Assembly: GCA_033026295.1 (NCBI GenBank)
Contig: CM065182.1
Coordinates: forward strand, 18,598,215-18,662,214
Reading direction: 5' to 3'
DNA length: 64,000 bases
Source: Channa striata
Lineage: Eukaryota > Chordata > Actinopteri > Anabantiformes > Channidae
This document shows, piece by piece, positions 25,769-40,100 of this stretch. A program made the position numbers and the translations under genes. A model generated the notes under the pieces. That model was not told the origin of the DNA. It did not search any database and saw only the letters and a list, made by a program, of their open reading frames with translations. The number at the start of each line of letters is the position of its first letter. Positions within the stretch are counted from its first letter, which is position 1.

Positions 25769-28700
25769 CTGAGGGGTCTACCTGGTGGGAGATTTGGAGG
25801 GGCTCCGAGTGGACGACAGTGAGGCGCTCCGGGAGCTAAAGCAGCTGCCCTGACGCTGGGAACTTCTGCTGGGGGTCTCACCGGGGGACCTGAGGAATGA
25901 CAAGGAATGGGCGAACACACATCACACACACAAGCATACATATACATGCACACAGTCATGTGCATGTATATATGACAGGGAAATACACATGCCACAGCAA
26001 GCACAGTAGTCAATCTCAATGTAAAACCGTTCATGCACTGCCAACCACCTTCACTACATATTCTAATCAAAAAGCCAGGATCTAGTTTATGGCATGGAAA
26101 GTGTGTTGAACTCATACTCACACATAATGCTCAGAAGTTACTCATTAACATTCTCTGTCACTAAGAGCCTGAGATAATGGATGTGAAATACCAATATAAA
26201 TTTATGAGATAGTCAACGTGATTCCAATTGTACCCGCTGTTACGGACTGAGACTATTGTTTGTTTTGCTTTGTGCCGAGGACAAATTGCAGGAAAATTAT
26301 TCTATACTATGTGGATGAGTCCATCCCATTTTACAGATAACATTCTCTGTAGTTTTTCTGTCAGCTCAACGTGGACATGCAAACAGCAGCAGAGTGATTT
26401 TCTGTGTCTCACCTCTTCTTCTGTTTGTTCTTGTCTCTGTGTTTGTTCTTTGGGCTGCCCGATCTGAAACAAATATCACACGTGAGATAATGAAGCTGCA
26501 TACAGTAAAACAATGGAAACACACCTTCCCTTTGTAAAACACACAACTCACTGTACTGCTCATCCATATGGATTGCATTGTCTTTTGAACAAACAGTAAT
26601 CAATCAATCAAGAAACAACAACACACATATTTAACAACACAACTAATTTTCAACATATTGCTGTCACAAACAAGATTGTTAACAATAGTGGTCATGTCAT
26701 AATGGATTGTTTTTGCCTTTCATACACACCTGTATCTCCTCTTTTTTCTGGAGCCAGATGCAGATCTGACAAAAACACAATAATTTTTATTAGGATCAGA
26801 GCGTGACTGCTGTGTCACATAATAGTGAAATAGTTCATATAAAATATGGTACAACTAAGGACCAGAGACCTGTTTGAAGAAAGAGGAGTACTGACTTATA
26901 GTAAACAGGTAGTTTGCGGGAAGTACTAACTCTGTTTGGCATAAGTTCCAGGACCTCAGAGCTATTTGGACAAATGCTTGAGGTGTAACGCAAAATCTAA
27001 TATGCCCTCTCACTTTTCTGCGCAGCTTCATCTTGAGTTTTTACATTTGCCTCCTAAAGCTGACGAAGGTCTGATGTTTTTCAGCTGAGCTTCATTTAGC
27101 ATTTTTAGGCCAACAGATCTTACTGAGGCCCACACCGCAAACATCCGAGCTCCCTCCTTGCTCACAAACATGTAATACATTCATACTGTATATGCAGGGA
27201 AGGCCCCTGAGGCGCTCACTGTTGGTATTTTTCTCAGTGTCACCAATATCTTATTTTTTTATTTTACATGTGGTTGTGGAAGATGCTGCTCCCTGCGATG
27301 CAGCAGGAATATTAAACAGATTCGGTTTGACTTTAACCACATACTGAGTGCAATAAGAGGAAGACGGCCATTCCTCAGTCCTCAATGTTGGGATGACACA
27401 TCACCTCGCTATCACTTTCACCCTCAATGTGGTTTCCATGGTGATTAGTCAGACTGGTCCATGAGAGTTGACGCTATTTTCCTGAAGAGCCCTACATCTC
27501 CCCTGCTGTTTTACACACCTTCAGCATTCAGCATGTGGAATGGGAGGAGGGAGCGACAGGACAAAGTGTGTTGATTCACTGAAAGGGGAGTAATAAAACT
27601 GTCACAGTAATGTATGTGGCTGACATGTGATTCAGAGCTGTGGCCCAAGTTGCAGCCCATGTTTTCCCACCAGAGGGAATCAACTGGGGACTAAGCTCAT
27701 ATTTCAGAGAGCTCATTACTCTTCCTTCAAACACTCTGGTCACAGCCAAATCTCTCACCTTCTACTACAATGGTGTGGATTTTATATGTGCCACAAATAT
27801 GCAGAAGCCCACCATGGAGCTATTATTTTAAAGTGCGCTGTATATAACAAACATGCAGCAGTGTGAATTTAAGCAGAAGAAAATGGGAGTAATCCCCCCC
27901 CCCCCAAAGTGTGCCTTAAAAGAGCAGCATTAGAGGAAGCTGACTCTGGGGAGGAACCCTGCATGTTGCTCCCCTCTACCTCATCTATACATTATTCATA
28001 TATCAACAGCACCTGCAATGCAGCGCAGCTTTGGTGTGAGGCTGGGAGGGAGGCGTGGGGATGATTGGGTGGGGAGGGGGGGAGGACAAGGGGGACTCAA
28101 ATGTGTGTGGATGGATGAGAGGTGGGAAACAAGAGCGGGGCAGTGCAGTGATGCTCAGCAATTTGGTGAGATGCTCATTTTTCTTGTGTTGGGTGCCCAC
28201 GTACAGGCTGGGTTATTAGAGCAACACATTTAGTCCTGCTCACCCTCGAGTCAGCGGAGAACGAGGCAACCAGCGGCAGGAGGAGGACACTCTACAATTG
28301 CTTATTGTCGTTATGATATCCCAAGGCACCGCACAAGTATCTGTTGATGAGCTCTTACTGGTTTTCTAGCTCTACTTCCCCTCTATCTTTTGTCTTACTG
28401 TCTTTCCAATCTGCTCCCCTCTTCTCTCTTTTTCCATTCGCGTTCTTATTCTTCCTGTTGTTCTCACTGAAACCTTCCCTTCCTTTTCCCGATTTTCCTT
28501 CATTTAACTCTTCTCTTGCTGGAAACAAATATTTCGTTATACTAGTCCATCTTCTTTTCTTTCTTCTCGTACTCTGTTTTCATTTTTTCCATCTCTTTTA
28601 CATTCATTATCTTTCCCAATGTTTTTTTTTAATCTTTTTTCGTCTTTCCTCCATATGTTTATTTTGTTATTCTTTCTATTCTTAGTTTATGTATTCTTTT

Positions 28701-31077
28701 TTGTCCCGAGTCTTGTCTTGCTTTCCTTTCTTTCTATCTTCTTGCACAGATTTTGCAAACTACTGCACCAAGACACCGATAATCCACATAGTGTACACAA
28801 AACAGGAAATAATAGCCACAATAAAAGAAAATAATGTTTATACAACCCTCATTCTTTACTTGCTTTTCTTATGTTTCCAGTAAGTCAAACATGAAACAAG
28901 TAACTACATCCCAAAACACCCATCACTGACACTAACCGTTGAAAAACTCGCAAAGAGTACAAGTCTCTTTCTTACGAGTCTAAGTCTCATGATGACATGT
29001 TGTTGGTGATGCTCACACACACTCACCTTTCTCGTTTGTGTTTCTTCCCACTCTTTTTCTTCTTCTCTCTCCGTGTGGGTGAGGAGCTGCCAAACCTATC
29101 GATGGAGAGATGGAGAGTGGAAAGATGTGCATGCCATGACTGCAAAATGAGCCTCAGATGCTAAATTCTGGCCTTTTCTTCATCATTGTGTTACACTGCA
29201 TTAAACCTCACAGAGGGTCTTTGTTAACAAAGGTGTCATGCACTGCTTTTTTCTCACTGAGGTTCTCTTTGTCCCCAGTTCTATTCATCCCCCTGCCTCT
29301 CCTCATATTCGTTCTTCTCTTTTGCACCAATGCACTTTTTTCCTTTCCTCTCTTTTGGTCTCACCCTCTCTTCTTCTTTTGCTGACCTTGTCAAAAGAAA
29401 ATGGAAAATGAGAGTACCCATTGCTAATCACTCCCTACAGATATTTTCTCTCATCTTCACAATTGCAGTATTTGATGGCTCGTTCGTAGTGTTCACACCA
29501 AAATAATTGGAATACCATTTCACAAATCCACTGTATAATTATTCTGCCAATGAACACATAGAAAAATAGAACCACTTCATCAGTGGAAATCATTTTTACT
29601 TACCGGCTCCTTCGACGGCCAGATTTCTTCTTCTTCCTTTTCTTTGGACGAGGGGATGGAGAGCTGCTTGATTTCCTCTTCACCCTGAATTGGCCACAGA
29701 AGACAAAGAGATGAAGGGTGAGAAAGGCAGAAGTAGTTCACAAGTGAGGCTGTTATAATCATCAGAAAGAATATTGTTCTGATTATAGTTATTTGCATTG
29801 ACAACAAGGCAATGCACTTCTCTTTTCTCATTTCGTCAATTGATTCTGTTATAAAACTCAATATTTGTGAAACTGACAATTAGCTGGTGTTGATTCAACT
29901 GTATGTTGCTTTTGGAGGCTGTAGTTTGTGCTGCTGTCGAACTGTATTGGAATTTACAAAGAGGTGTTACTGTTTAGCCTTAATGATAAAAATGGGGCCA
30001 AAATAACAGAAAAAAATATTAGTTGTTTAAACTAAATTCAACAGCATCACAAGCTACAGGCTGAACATTCTTTAACAGTGTAAGAAGGCTTTGTGCGTGG
30101 GCATTTGTGTTTTATTTGTGTCAAGTTAGAAACTGACTCTAATAATTCTAAAAACTCTACGAAAAATAGGGACGATGAAATAACCCATTTGGAAAAGTAA
30201 ACTAACATTTCTGCTGATATTATGGGAACATCAGTGAATTGAACGATTGGTCCAGACCCTCCGGGAGAAGAGATGCTATTTGTCCTATTACAAATCATTT
30301 TACCAAGAAAACAAATAAATAACATTTAAACTGGTACTTTTGTGCACTTTTGCTTGAATATTGAGTTAATGTTCTTCTACCATATGTTCAGACAGCGTTT
30401 AACATTTTGCAGCACAGGGTGACTGTTGAAAATATGAAAATATCGAGACCAACCACGTAATCTTGTGGCTGATCGATAGTTTTACTGAAAATCAAATTTC
30501 TACAAAATGTTTCTACAGAACAAACTGATTCACATGGGTTGATAATCTGTAAGATACATTTTAAATAGTAATAATAAAGATTAGGATGACATAAGTTTGA
30601 GAGCTGTACAGCTCTCCCACTAATAACTATGTAACTTAAGATTAGTTTTGAAGCCTGAACCGAAGAAGAATTGAAGAACTAAACTCAAATAATTTACAGT
30701 GTCGACTAAATTAACTTTAACTTGATGAAGATAATAAATCTATTTTACAAGTGAAATTACAGTAGAAACCACTTTGAAGTAATTATACGAAATCTTTTCT
30801 ACAAATTAACATAGGCAGAAATTTAAATGACCGTCTGAATTATGCCTTTGGAATTATCTGTTTATCTTCAGGTACACACTGTTGCTGGGCAATGCAGGCA
30901 CTGCTGCTAAATCTGAAGAGCATTTTTTTACACTGAGATCATTTTTATGTTTATGGATATCAAAGGAAACACCTAGAGGCCATGTGAAGGAGATAACAGA
31001 TGGCTGATTTAATTCACTACTTGAGGGGAGAGAGCTGGTCAACATACCACAATTATGCAAACGGTTCGTTTGGTGTA

Positions 31078-31111
<34 letters not shown>

Positions 31112-34100
31112 GAAGAATGCGTATTTTACCTGTTGTCACTGTGGTAATCATGTTCATAGTCACCGTCTTCATAGCCAACCAATGCGGGATCCTCTTCATA
31201 CTCGTCAGGCTGATGGTGCAGGTGGTTGCCCCTAAAGGCAAAGGAGTCCAGGATGAAGATGGTGAGGAGTGTTTGTGACTAAGTAAGAAGTCTGCAAATG
31301 TATGACAAGCCTTAGTTCAAAGCTATTTTCAAAAATTGTGTTTCTTAGTTTGGCATGCTGGGATGCTATCTACATTATATGTCTAAAATGTCTTTACAAC
31401 AAAAAATCAGAGCAGTTTTATTGTTAAGTTCAATTGTATTTAAAGTATTTGCCATGTTTTACCTTATTTTTCCATGTAAATGCTACTACTGTGTGGTGGA
31501 AACAAAAGAATAAAGAAATGTCATTCAAAACACTGATAATTGTCCCTGGTTTTCATTACTTCTAACAATCTCAGAGCCCTGCTTTTGGGATTCATATATG
31601 TATTTTCTGTTTAGACAGATGGCAGCAGTTGCCATCTTAATCCTCCCTGACCTCATGCGTCCTCCTCTGATCAACCAGATCTGACCTTGTTGGTTCCATA
31701 TGGGCTAAAAAAACTGATTAAATACAAAGCATGCTGATTTTCATGCAGCCTATTTCTTTGCCCTTGTCAACTCTGGTACTGATACAAACCCAGGAGGTCA
31801 TGATCTGTGCATTCTGTTTTATTTTTATCAACACTGCACATGGTATTATACAGTATGTGGAGGTTATTAGGATTTAAGTGATGCTGACAGAGATACAACA
31901 ATGATGAGTAACCACAGAACGCCTATTAGAGAGAGATGAAAACAGGCAGGAGTAATGAGACAATGAGAGAAGGAGCCAACCCATGGAAAGAACTGGTGGA
32001 AATTAAAAAACGGGATGGTGCACCTCTAGTAAAGATATCAAATACAAATGGGTCACAATATCAGTGCAGATTTGACATCAGACCAAGAGGAGAGGGATGG
32101 TGTGGAAAAACAAACAGTGTACTGTAGAGCATCCGGAAGCAGAGTGTGGAGCAGATTTGAACAGGGCATGGGCCTGACGCTTTGTTAAAGGAGACAAGGA
32201 AACAGAGCCCTTAATTGGCTAAGCACCACTGGGCACAGCAGGGATGCCAAGTGCCAGCAAAATAACCCCTCTTCACAATGACGAACCTTTTTGCACAAAT
32301 ACAAAGAAAAGTTTTTAGGAGTCCCACGCTCACTCTAGCAATGCTTTCTCTAATGATAAGCTTACAAAAATCAAGTTCATTTAATTTTAAGTGGCTAAAA
32401 CTACAGAAAGAAAAGAAAACTGAATCAGTTGAGGAGACAAGTAACAAGCGGTGTGGCTGTAGGCATTTTGTCACTGACTGTGCCTGAATATTGAGGTGGC
32501 ATTTCAGATAAATCATCCTTTTAAAATTGCAAAAACTGAGAACACCTAACTGGTAAATACTGAGCTGAAAAGGGGACACAGAGACATCATCCTGTAAAAC
32601 AAAATTTCACACTTGCTTTCCTACATTTTCCTTTAAATAAAATCGTCTCACTTTTCAACTGTCAAAATATAAATGAGACAAAGGGATTGCATACAAGGAG
32701 CTAACTGTGACTGTTTGCTTTTTAGTTTTTTCAAGAAAATTGAAACTAACATTCAATTTAATAACATTATGAAAAGGTAATACTATAAATGTCAAAATTG
32801 AAAATCATAAAATGTGGTTTAAAGTATGATATGGTGACATGCAAAAATGTACATCACATTTCTAACTCTTATTAGATCCTCAAAATGTAGATAAAATGAT
32901 CGAATGTTATAATGTGCTGACATAGTCAAGTAAATGCTGTTATTTAGTTCTGACCACCACAGTCCCCTAAAACCGAAATAAATAAGGGAATGTGACCTAA
33001 CATGTAAAATACCTGTAGAATTAAAAGGTGTAAGTCTGAATTCTCTGTAGGGTAGGGAATGAAGCACACTGTCGAACAGAGCAATTTACAACAACTGAAA
33101 CGATCTAATGGTCCCCACGCCGAGTCACGAGTGCTAAATCAAATATCTCCCCATCCTGTCTCCAATATTTTAATTGATGCCTTGCTCCAGTATGTTGGAG
33201 AGATCTGTCCAGCCTGGTCATGGTCAAGACACTGTCCCTGTTAGTGAGATGATTAAGTGCAGAGTGTCCCTGCACTTAATGGTGCCCTGGTGAGGCAAAC
33301 GGCTCCCTAATTCAGCTACTGTCCCTGGTACCTGGCAGTGATGGACTGTGACCAAGGCCCTGCTCAGGGCTACAGCTCAAAGTAGTGCAGCTCATTCATA
33401 TCCCCACTCAGACAGCCACTCTGACACTGAGGCCTGCATAGATTTCCTTTGCTGCAGACAGTTAAAGTTTGTTATTCTGGGGGTGTGTGGGAAGGATTGA
33501 TTACTCCTTAGTATGAGGGTTGTGCAGATCTATGGCCTGTATTATTTGTGGTCATATTAAGATAAAGGACAGAGTGAGGCCGGAGGTTTAGGTGGAACGT
33601 TTCTGTGGCTCTGCATGCAAAATGAGTAGATCTGCACTACAGTTGAATAGCTGTTGTTTTTTTTTTATTGAAATGAGATATATTTTTGTTTTCGAAACAT
33701 CCAAACACAATGTATGTGCAGCATTTGGATCAGCTTCATAATTGATCCTGCTCTGATCAGACGGCATTACTGTGTGAGAGTGAAGGTCTCTGAGAGGCTT
33801 TACACAGCATTCCTTTCCTCACGCTATGTTCCCATCCATGCTGCAGAAAATCAATGTGGGATATCGGTAAACAGAGTTATGAGCCTACACACCCATGCTT
33901 ACTGCTTGCTGTTTATTTCTGTATAATGTAAGAGTGCTAGTCTACAGCCTAGCCTGCCAACAGAACTATAGCACCTGTGTAGAAGGTGCTGAGCTGCCAA
34001 ACACAATGAAGGCAGCTGTCTCTGCGAGGTCAGGACGGAGCCTCACTTAGGACATGTACAGTTGTACATGTACAGCTACACAGCTGTACAGCAATGATAA

Positions 34101-37100
34101 CATGTTCACTGTGGTAAAGCCAACACGCTGAAATTCAGCATTTTACAATGATAAGATTTTCACTAAACACAGACTTGAATTTACAGGCAATCGGGCACAA
34201 AGCAAAGGACTGGCCACCTATGTACCAAACTAGTGTGCTTTCTGAAGGATGTGTGTACCAATTCAATGAAAATTCATCCAAGTATTGATATGTGATGATT
34301 AATATGTCTCATAAAACTACAGATCTCAACCTTGAGGTGACACGACACTAAAATCAGGTTATGACCAAAGGAAATAATTCTTTGAGATTGTTAACATTGA
34401 ATGTCTGTGCCAATTTTGGTTGGTGGTAGTGGAGATATTTCAGTCTCCACTAAGTCGTGGACTAACATGGATATTCCGAGAGCCATAATTTATAAATTAA
34501 AAAAAACATGCAGAAAGATCTCATGTTTATCTAATATTGCAGTGGATTGTTGATCTGCCTATTATTAGTGGCAGAAAGTATCTCAGGGCGTTGCCAGTGA
34601 CAGTAGGGCCTCCATAACAGTTTTTGAACTGGGTCCAAACCACTGGTTAAGTAATAATTTTTTGCTATAATGCTGCAGATTTAGGACCTTGTGAACTCAC
34701 AAAGTTAGGCAGAGATACTACAGTATTTCTGTTCTTATTAGGACTTTCATCGACATAATGCATTCCCCAGCCTCTAACTCTGACCATCACAACTAAATGT
34801 GTAACCTAAACCTAAAACAGAGATTTAATCTGCAAACAGGCCTTTCATCTTTTTAGTGCCAAATTGTCCTCTTTTTACCAAAGGTCCAAACCCAGATAGG
34901 AAAATTTTCTTCCGCTCTAGCTAACAAATACAAGTACACATACACACGCATGTCCAGGTTCAAACTCCTTAATACAGAGGTCTGTAGTTTAGCGTGTGTG
35001 TGTGTGTGTTTTTTTAAAGTTTTGTTGAGTGTGAGGTGAAGTGAGGGCATAACAACCCTGCAAATTACAACCTTCTTCAATTTTCCACATCAAGGCCTTT
35101 CTGTAGAGGGAAAGATGCAGAATTGTAGGCAAGCTCTAACATCCCAAATTGACCTGACTCTGAGGTGCCCTTGAGAGTGAACAAATGCAAACAGCTAAGC
35201 AAAGACAGACTTTTGGATCTTTATTCTCTACTTTCTGTCCTTATATTCATCCTTCCACATATACAGTAACTGTCCTCCCTTTCTCAGCCTTCCCACCTAT
35301 GTCAGCACGGTCCACTTAAATGTCAAACACCGAAGAGGGAGAATAATTGGCCCTGTCCTGTGAGACAGGTGCATTAAGGTCATTAGCAGTCATCAGTTCA
35401 CAGGCTATGATGCCACCACCACACATTTTCTCTCTTAGTAATTCACACATGCTGTGCGATGAACTGACTCAGGCACGCCACCATGCCCACATCATCCTGC
35501 TGTCGCTGATTCTTGAGCTTTTAATGGTTAAACTAGTACCTTTATGAATGTGTAAGTTCCTTTTTAGCGATTTGACCAAGACTATACACACATTCATGCA
35601 TTTTTATTCATTAAATTTTAGGTACACTATCCTCAGACAAGATATTTCCCCTTCCATCTCATGTTTACCACTAAGCAAACTGACAATTATCATCCCAATT
35701 TTTGCCTTGGCTTCCAGCAGAGCTATGAATAAAGTTGCTACTCATGATTTTCCAAGCACTGGGCTTTACCAATCCTGCATATTTAGAGAAAGTCATTAGC
35801 GGTCAAAGCCAAGGCTTTAAATTAAAATTTATTGCACTTTTGCAATTACAGCCTTTAGAGCTGACCGCCTGAAGACAATATTAAACTGACAGGCCATTTT
35901 CATAACCTCTTTTAAAATCAATTTCTGATTGGGTTTGATGTGTACGGCTGTCTGCTTTTATTAGATTCATTTATTATAACATATTTGTGTTTGTTTTGTC
36001 ATTAATTTATCACTCAGGAATCTATAGTCTGGAAGAAAAAACTGTGTGTCAGAGTAAAGCAAGGAAAAGGATGGAAAGGTGGAGAACCATGCATGTACCC
36101 GAGTGCATTACAGTCTGGATTTGAACAAACAAAGGGCTTTAAAAAACACAGATACCGGCTTCGTGTTACACACCCACATTGTGGGCACAGTTGTACAGTA
36201 ACTTACACTGGTTGTGTGTGTGAGCCTTCTCTGGTGATGACTCCTTCTTTGTCCATCAACATTTGTCTGAACGTGCTCACTTTCTGTCGAATCTCTTCTT
36301 CTGTGTACCTGACAATGGAAACAACAACATAACACTTAGTATAAGAACCTTCACTCATCAATAATTTGCAGTTTTGATAACTTGGCTCATTAGTAAGCAG
36401 ACAAAAACAACTCTATGACATAGTTATAGTGAGGGCCTATGAAGACTGAAGTGCAGCAACTGTAGATTCCAGCATGGCGAAGCACTGGTGAGGTTAATAC
36501 ATCTGTCATACAGTAACTGCCAGATGCTCATGTACTGTAGGAGCTGTGTCATTCCCCGCTATCGCACACAGTCCAAACAAATGTCACTCACTGTCTTCTG
36601 CCGAGTCGTGACCAATAATTACACCCAGGCAAATGTATATTTTGATGACTCACTGTCAACCTCTCCCACCTCTAGCGGCTATGTTGTTCAGACCACGGGT
36701 GCACGTCACGTTTTAGAGAGCGGCATGTAACTCTCTGAGCTGAGAGGAACTGTAGGGCAGCATCAGGCACTTTCAACAAGCCGACATGGGCAGAAAGCCA
36801 GATCGCTGCAGTGGCACATGAAAGAAAATAGGGCCTGTGTCACATTGTAAATGTCTATTCAGATTTTGTCTAACTGAGAATGTCTCACTGTTTTCACTCC
36901 AGGTATACTGTAGCTGTCAATTGGTGCAAACGGTGATCAGTTCTACTTTTATTTCACTGTGTTGTTAATACATGTAAAATGGAATGAATAAACCAAACAC
37001 TCCTAAAATCTTTTATACATTAGGCTTTGTGCTGTCCTACCAGTTTGTGAATAACACAAGAGCCCCTGACCGCAGGCCTGCTGCTGTCAGAATAGTGACA

Positions 37101-40100
37101 CCTCAGCAAGGGAGACTGTAATAATTCAACCAGATTCCCTGAACAAGACCTTTCCTAAAGATCCTCATAGAACCGCTCTGCAAGCCTGTAACGCTGACAG
37201 TACATGGCCTCTTCAACGCACTGAACACAGAGCTGACTTCCTGGTGTATTCACACCATCCTGCTCTGTGCAAATGAGCTGTAATGAACTACAGAAGCACA
37301 GAAACTCCTCCATCCTCCACTGGAAAAGGGAAAGAATTAATAAAGTTGTGAACGTGTGGCCAAGAGCCAGACATCAGGAAGCCTCTAGCATTAAAAATAT
37401 ATTCTAATGGTCATATCAAATTCAGTGGCAACAGCATGTGTGAGGGGTTTCTGAGAAAAAGCACATAGAGATTCATTAATTATCCCACACATGAATATGT
37501 AGGTGACCTGCATTCCCAGCAATCAAGCCTGTGAGCTTATTATCTCTTTGATTATTTTCATAATTCGTTTTATGTTAAGTGTAAACATGTGACATATGAG
37601 CTTCACTGAGAAATGCTAAGGAACTAGGAATCAGTCCTATAACAGACACTTAGCAGCACATGTATGTCTTCTTCCTGCTGTTGATTGGATTTTGAAAACC
37701 ACTGTTATGGCATTAACTTTTCTTTTAACTGGAACTAAAGGTATTGAGCAGAACTATCTAAAACAGCTTTGCAACAAAAATACAGTAATTTATTGTAATT
37801 TATTCTTCTGTTTAATAAAGGATCACTGCTGACATGTGAGCTCCACTTATTATAAGTAAAAACAGGCAAGGGGACTGTTCATCACTCACTGCTGAAATAT
37901 AGGCTCTTTTCCTAAATGCAGCTTATGGTAAGATCCATTCCATAAACTGGGTTGTAAATAAACCAGTGGCTTATTTCAGAATGCAAATAGCAATAGTCTG
38001 AGGGGTGTTTGCTTTCTCTGATTAAATACAGCAGCCGATGTATCTGAGCCAGTGCTATCAGCAGTTTGACGGTGTGGAGAATGAGATTAGGACTACTGCT
38101 GAAGATGGTCCAACAGAGAAGAAGACAGCTGGTGTTACAGCACCATCAGGCCCCGCTGTACCACAATCTCCCAGCCCAGCAGCTGTCAACTCAGCACAAC
38201 GGAGACCACAAACACACATTTCACTTCACTTCAAACATTCAGGACTTTCCATGCATAGCACAGAAGACCTCGCCACACCATAACTACCCCCACCCTACTT
38301 GTTTTAACTGGTCCCTGTGAATTGAAAAACGGTGTTTGAGATGGGAAAGTTCAGGCACGACACTGGCTGTGACAATGAATGCACTTGGGGGCAAAGGTGG
38401 AGCTTTCTGCTTCACACCGGGGTGATGGAGGCGAGGAGTGTATGCCCAGCAGTGGTGCTGCTTCAACAAAAAAACTTGGGTTTTAGTATAACCTATAAGC
38501 TCTCTCCACAGCACCTAAATGCAAAGTTTACAGAAAAAAAGCTCTGCAATGCTCACTTTCACAATGATCACACTTTTGAGATGCATTTAAGAATCTGTTA
38601 GCTCTGAATCAATCTGTGTAAATGGCCACATATTGGTTTGTCAGAAACTATTAGTATAAGCACACTAAAACATTTAACTAACACTTCTCGCAGCTGAAAA
38701 GGTAGCTGCTGTCTGCCTAACACACCATCTGTTCTGCCCTGAAACAGTGCAGAGGAGAGACTGATTGGAGTGGTCACTCTCAGAAAGGCCGGGTAGCACT
38801 AAATTCGATTGAAAATCAATGGTAAGCTGCGCAGCTTTATGCCATTGCATTTCCATGTGTGTCAGTAAATACGTATGAGTTGGGACTGTTCATCGGACAG
38901 AATTAGTCAAGTGGAGCCAAATGAAAGCCATTTAGTACAGGACCATTAGCTACAGCATGCAAAGTCACAGTGATTTGGGTAGAGAGAGACAGGGGACATC
39001 GATCACAGTGAGGGGGCTCCCCGCCACCCCGTCCATGAAAAATCACCACGATTAAAGAAGTTGATTGGAGTAATTAGACAGCTCCGGGCACTCACAGATT
39101 CTCCCATTAACTTGTGATGCTGGAAAATGAATAGTTGTGTCTGCAAGACCATCCGTTCGCTGATGGTCATCGATTTGATGAGTATGTGCCCACATGTGTT
39201 TGTGTGTGTGCGTGTGTGTGTGTGTGTGTGTGCCTCCTCCAGACTGCCAGTGAAGTCTTTGCATTTGATGTCTAAAGAGCTTTTTTCCACAAGTTGTCCC
39301 CAGGTGCTGCTGTACACCTCTCAACTCTGCAGCCATCAATCCTGTTGCAAAGAGTACAGAGGCAACATGATGCCAAAGTATTTAGCAAGATTGAATGGTG
39401 CTGGGAACGCAGCAGGGCAAACCTGAACACCCCCACATTTCTATTTCAGGGGCAGAATTAAAAGGACCTATCGAGTGCCACAGTGAAACAGTGTAACTCT
39501 CGAGTGCAGAGGATTTTCAGATGATGCTTTCTACAGTCATAAGCTTTCTGGTTAGATAACACACAGTGGACAGATCAGACAGGATGTGGCAAAGAAATAG
39601 TCCACCTGTCTTTCATTATATAAAGCTGCTCTTTCAACTCCCCCACAATCTAAGCAGATCAATGGCTGGAGCTACACAATCTTCGATTACTGGACGTTCT
39701 GGCCGCTCATCGTCCATAAGCACCAACAGCATTTTAAAGCAGTTTTTTCTTGCAGAGACCTGTTATACTGGCCTGAGGGTCCTCCACTGACAATGTATAA
39801 AATAGATCCTTGTCCCTGAGATGTTCTCCACTCCAATTTTCAGTCTTATAGAACACAGGTTTATCGTCCTATGACTCACAATTTGGTTTGCAGAAAGGTT
39901 TCAATCAGAGCAGAGATAGATGTTTACTCTGGCCTTAGAGGCTCCTGAGGCAGCTAATAAGATCCTAGCTAGTCACATCGCTTGGAATTCTGAAAAAAGT
40001 GTCACTTTAGATGCTGCAAAAACAACACCTTGGTACTAGCATCAAGTAGTAATTTAGTTTCCGACCTTTTTTCTTTTCTATATATACAACTGTCTGTATA

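Noticed and set aside
25684..26121. 145-codon minus-strand frame ending in His-Thr repeats
   Set aside because: Passes over srrm3 exon 8 in the wrong frame and into a CA microsatellite.
28344..28685. 113-codon Phe/Ser/Leu-rich frame resembling a membrane protein
   Set aside because: Low-complexity pyrimidine tract in an srrm3 intron translated by chance; no splice or domain support.
29027..29095. Apparent 2-nt deletion and frameshift in srrm3 exon 5
   Set aside because: On recounting the exon is 69 nt and reads in frame; the mismatch came from misreading the reverse complement of the ctctct run.
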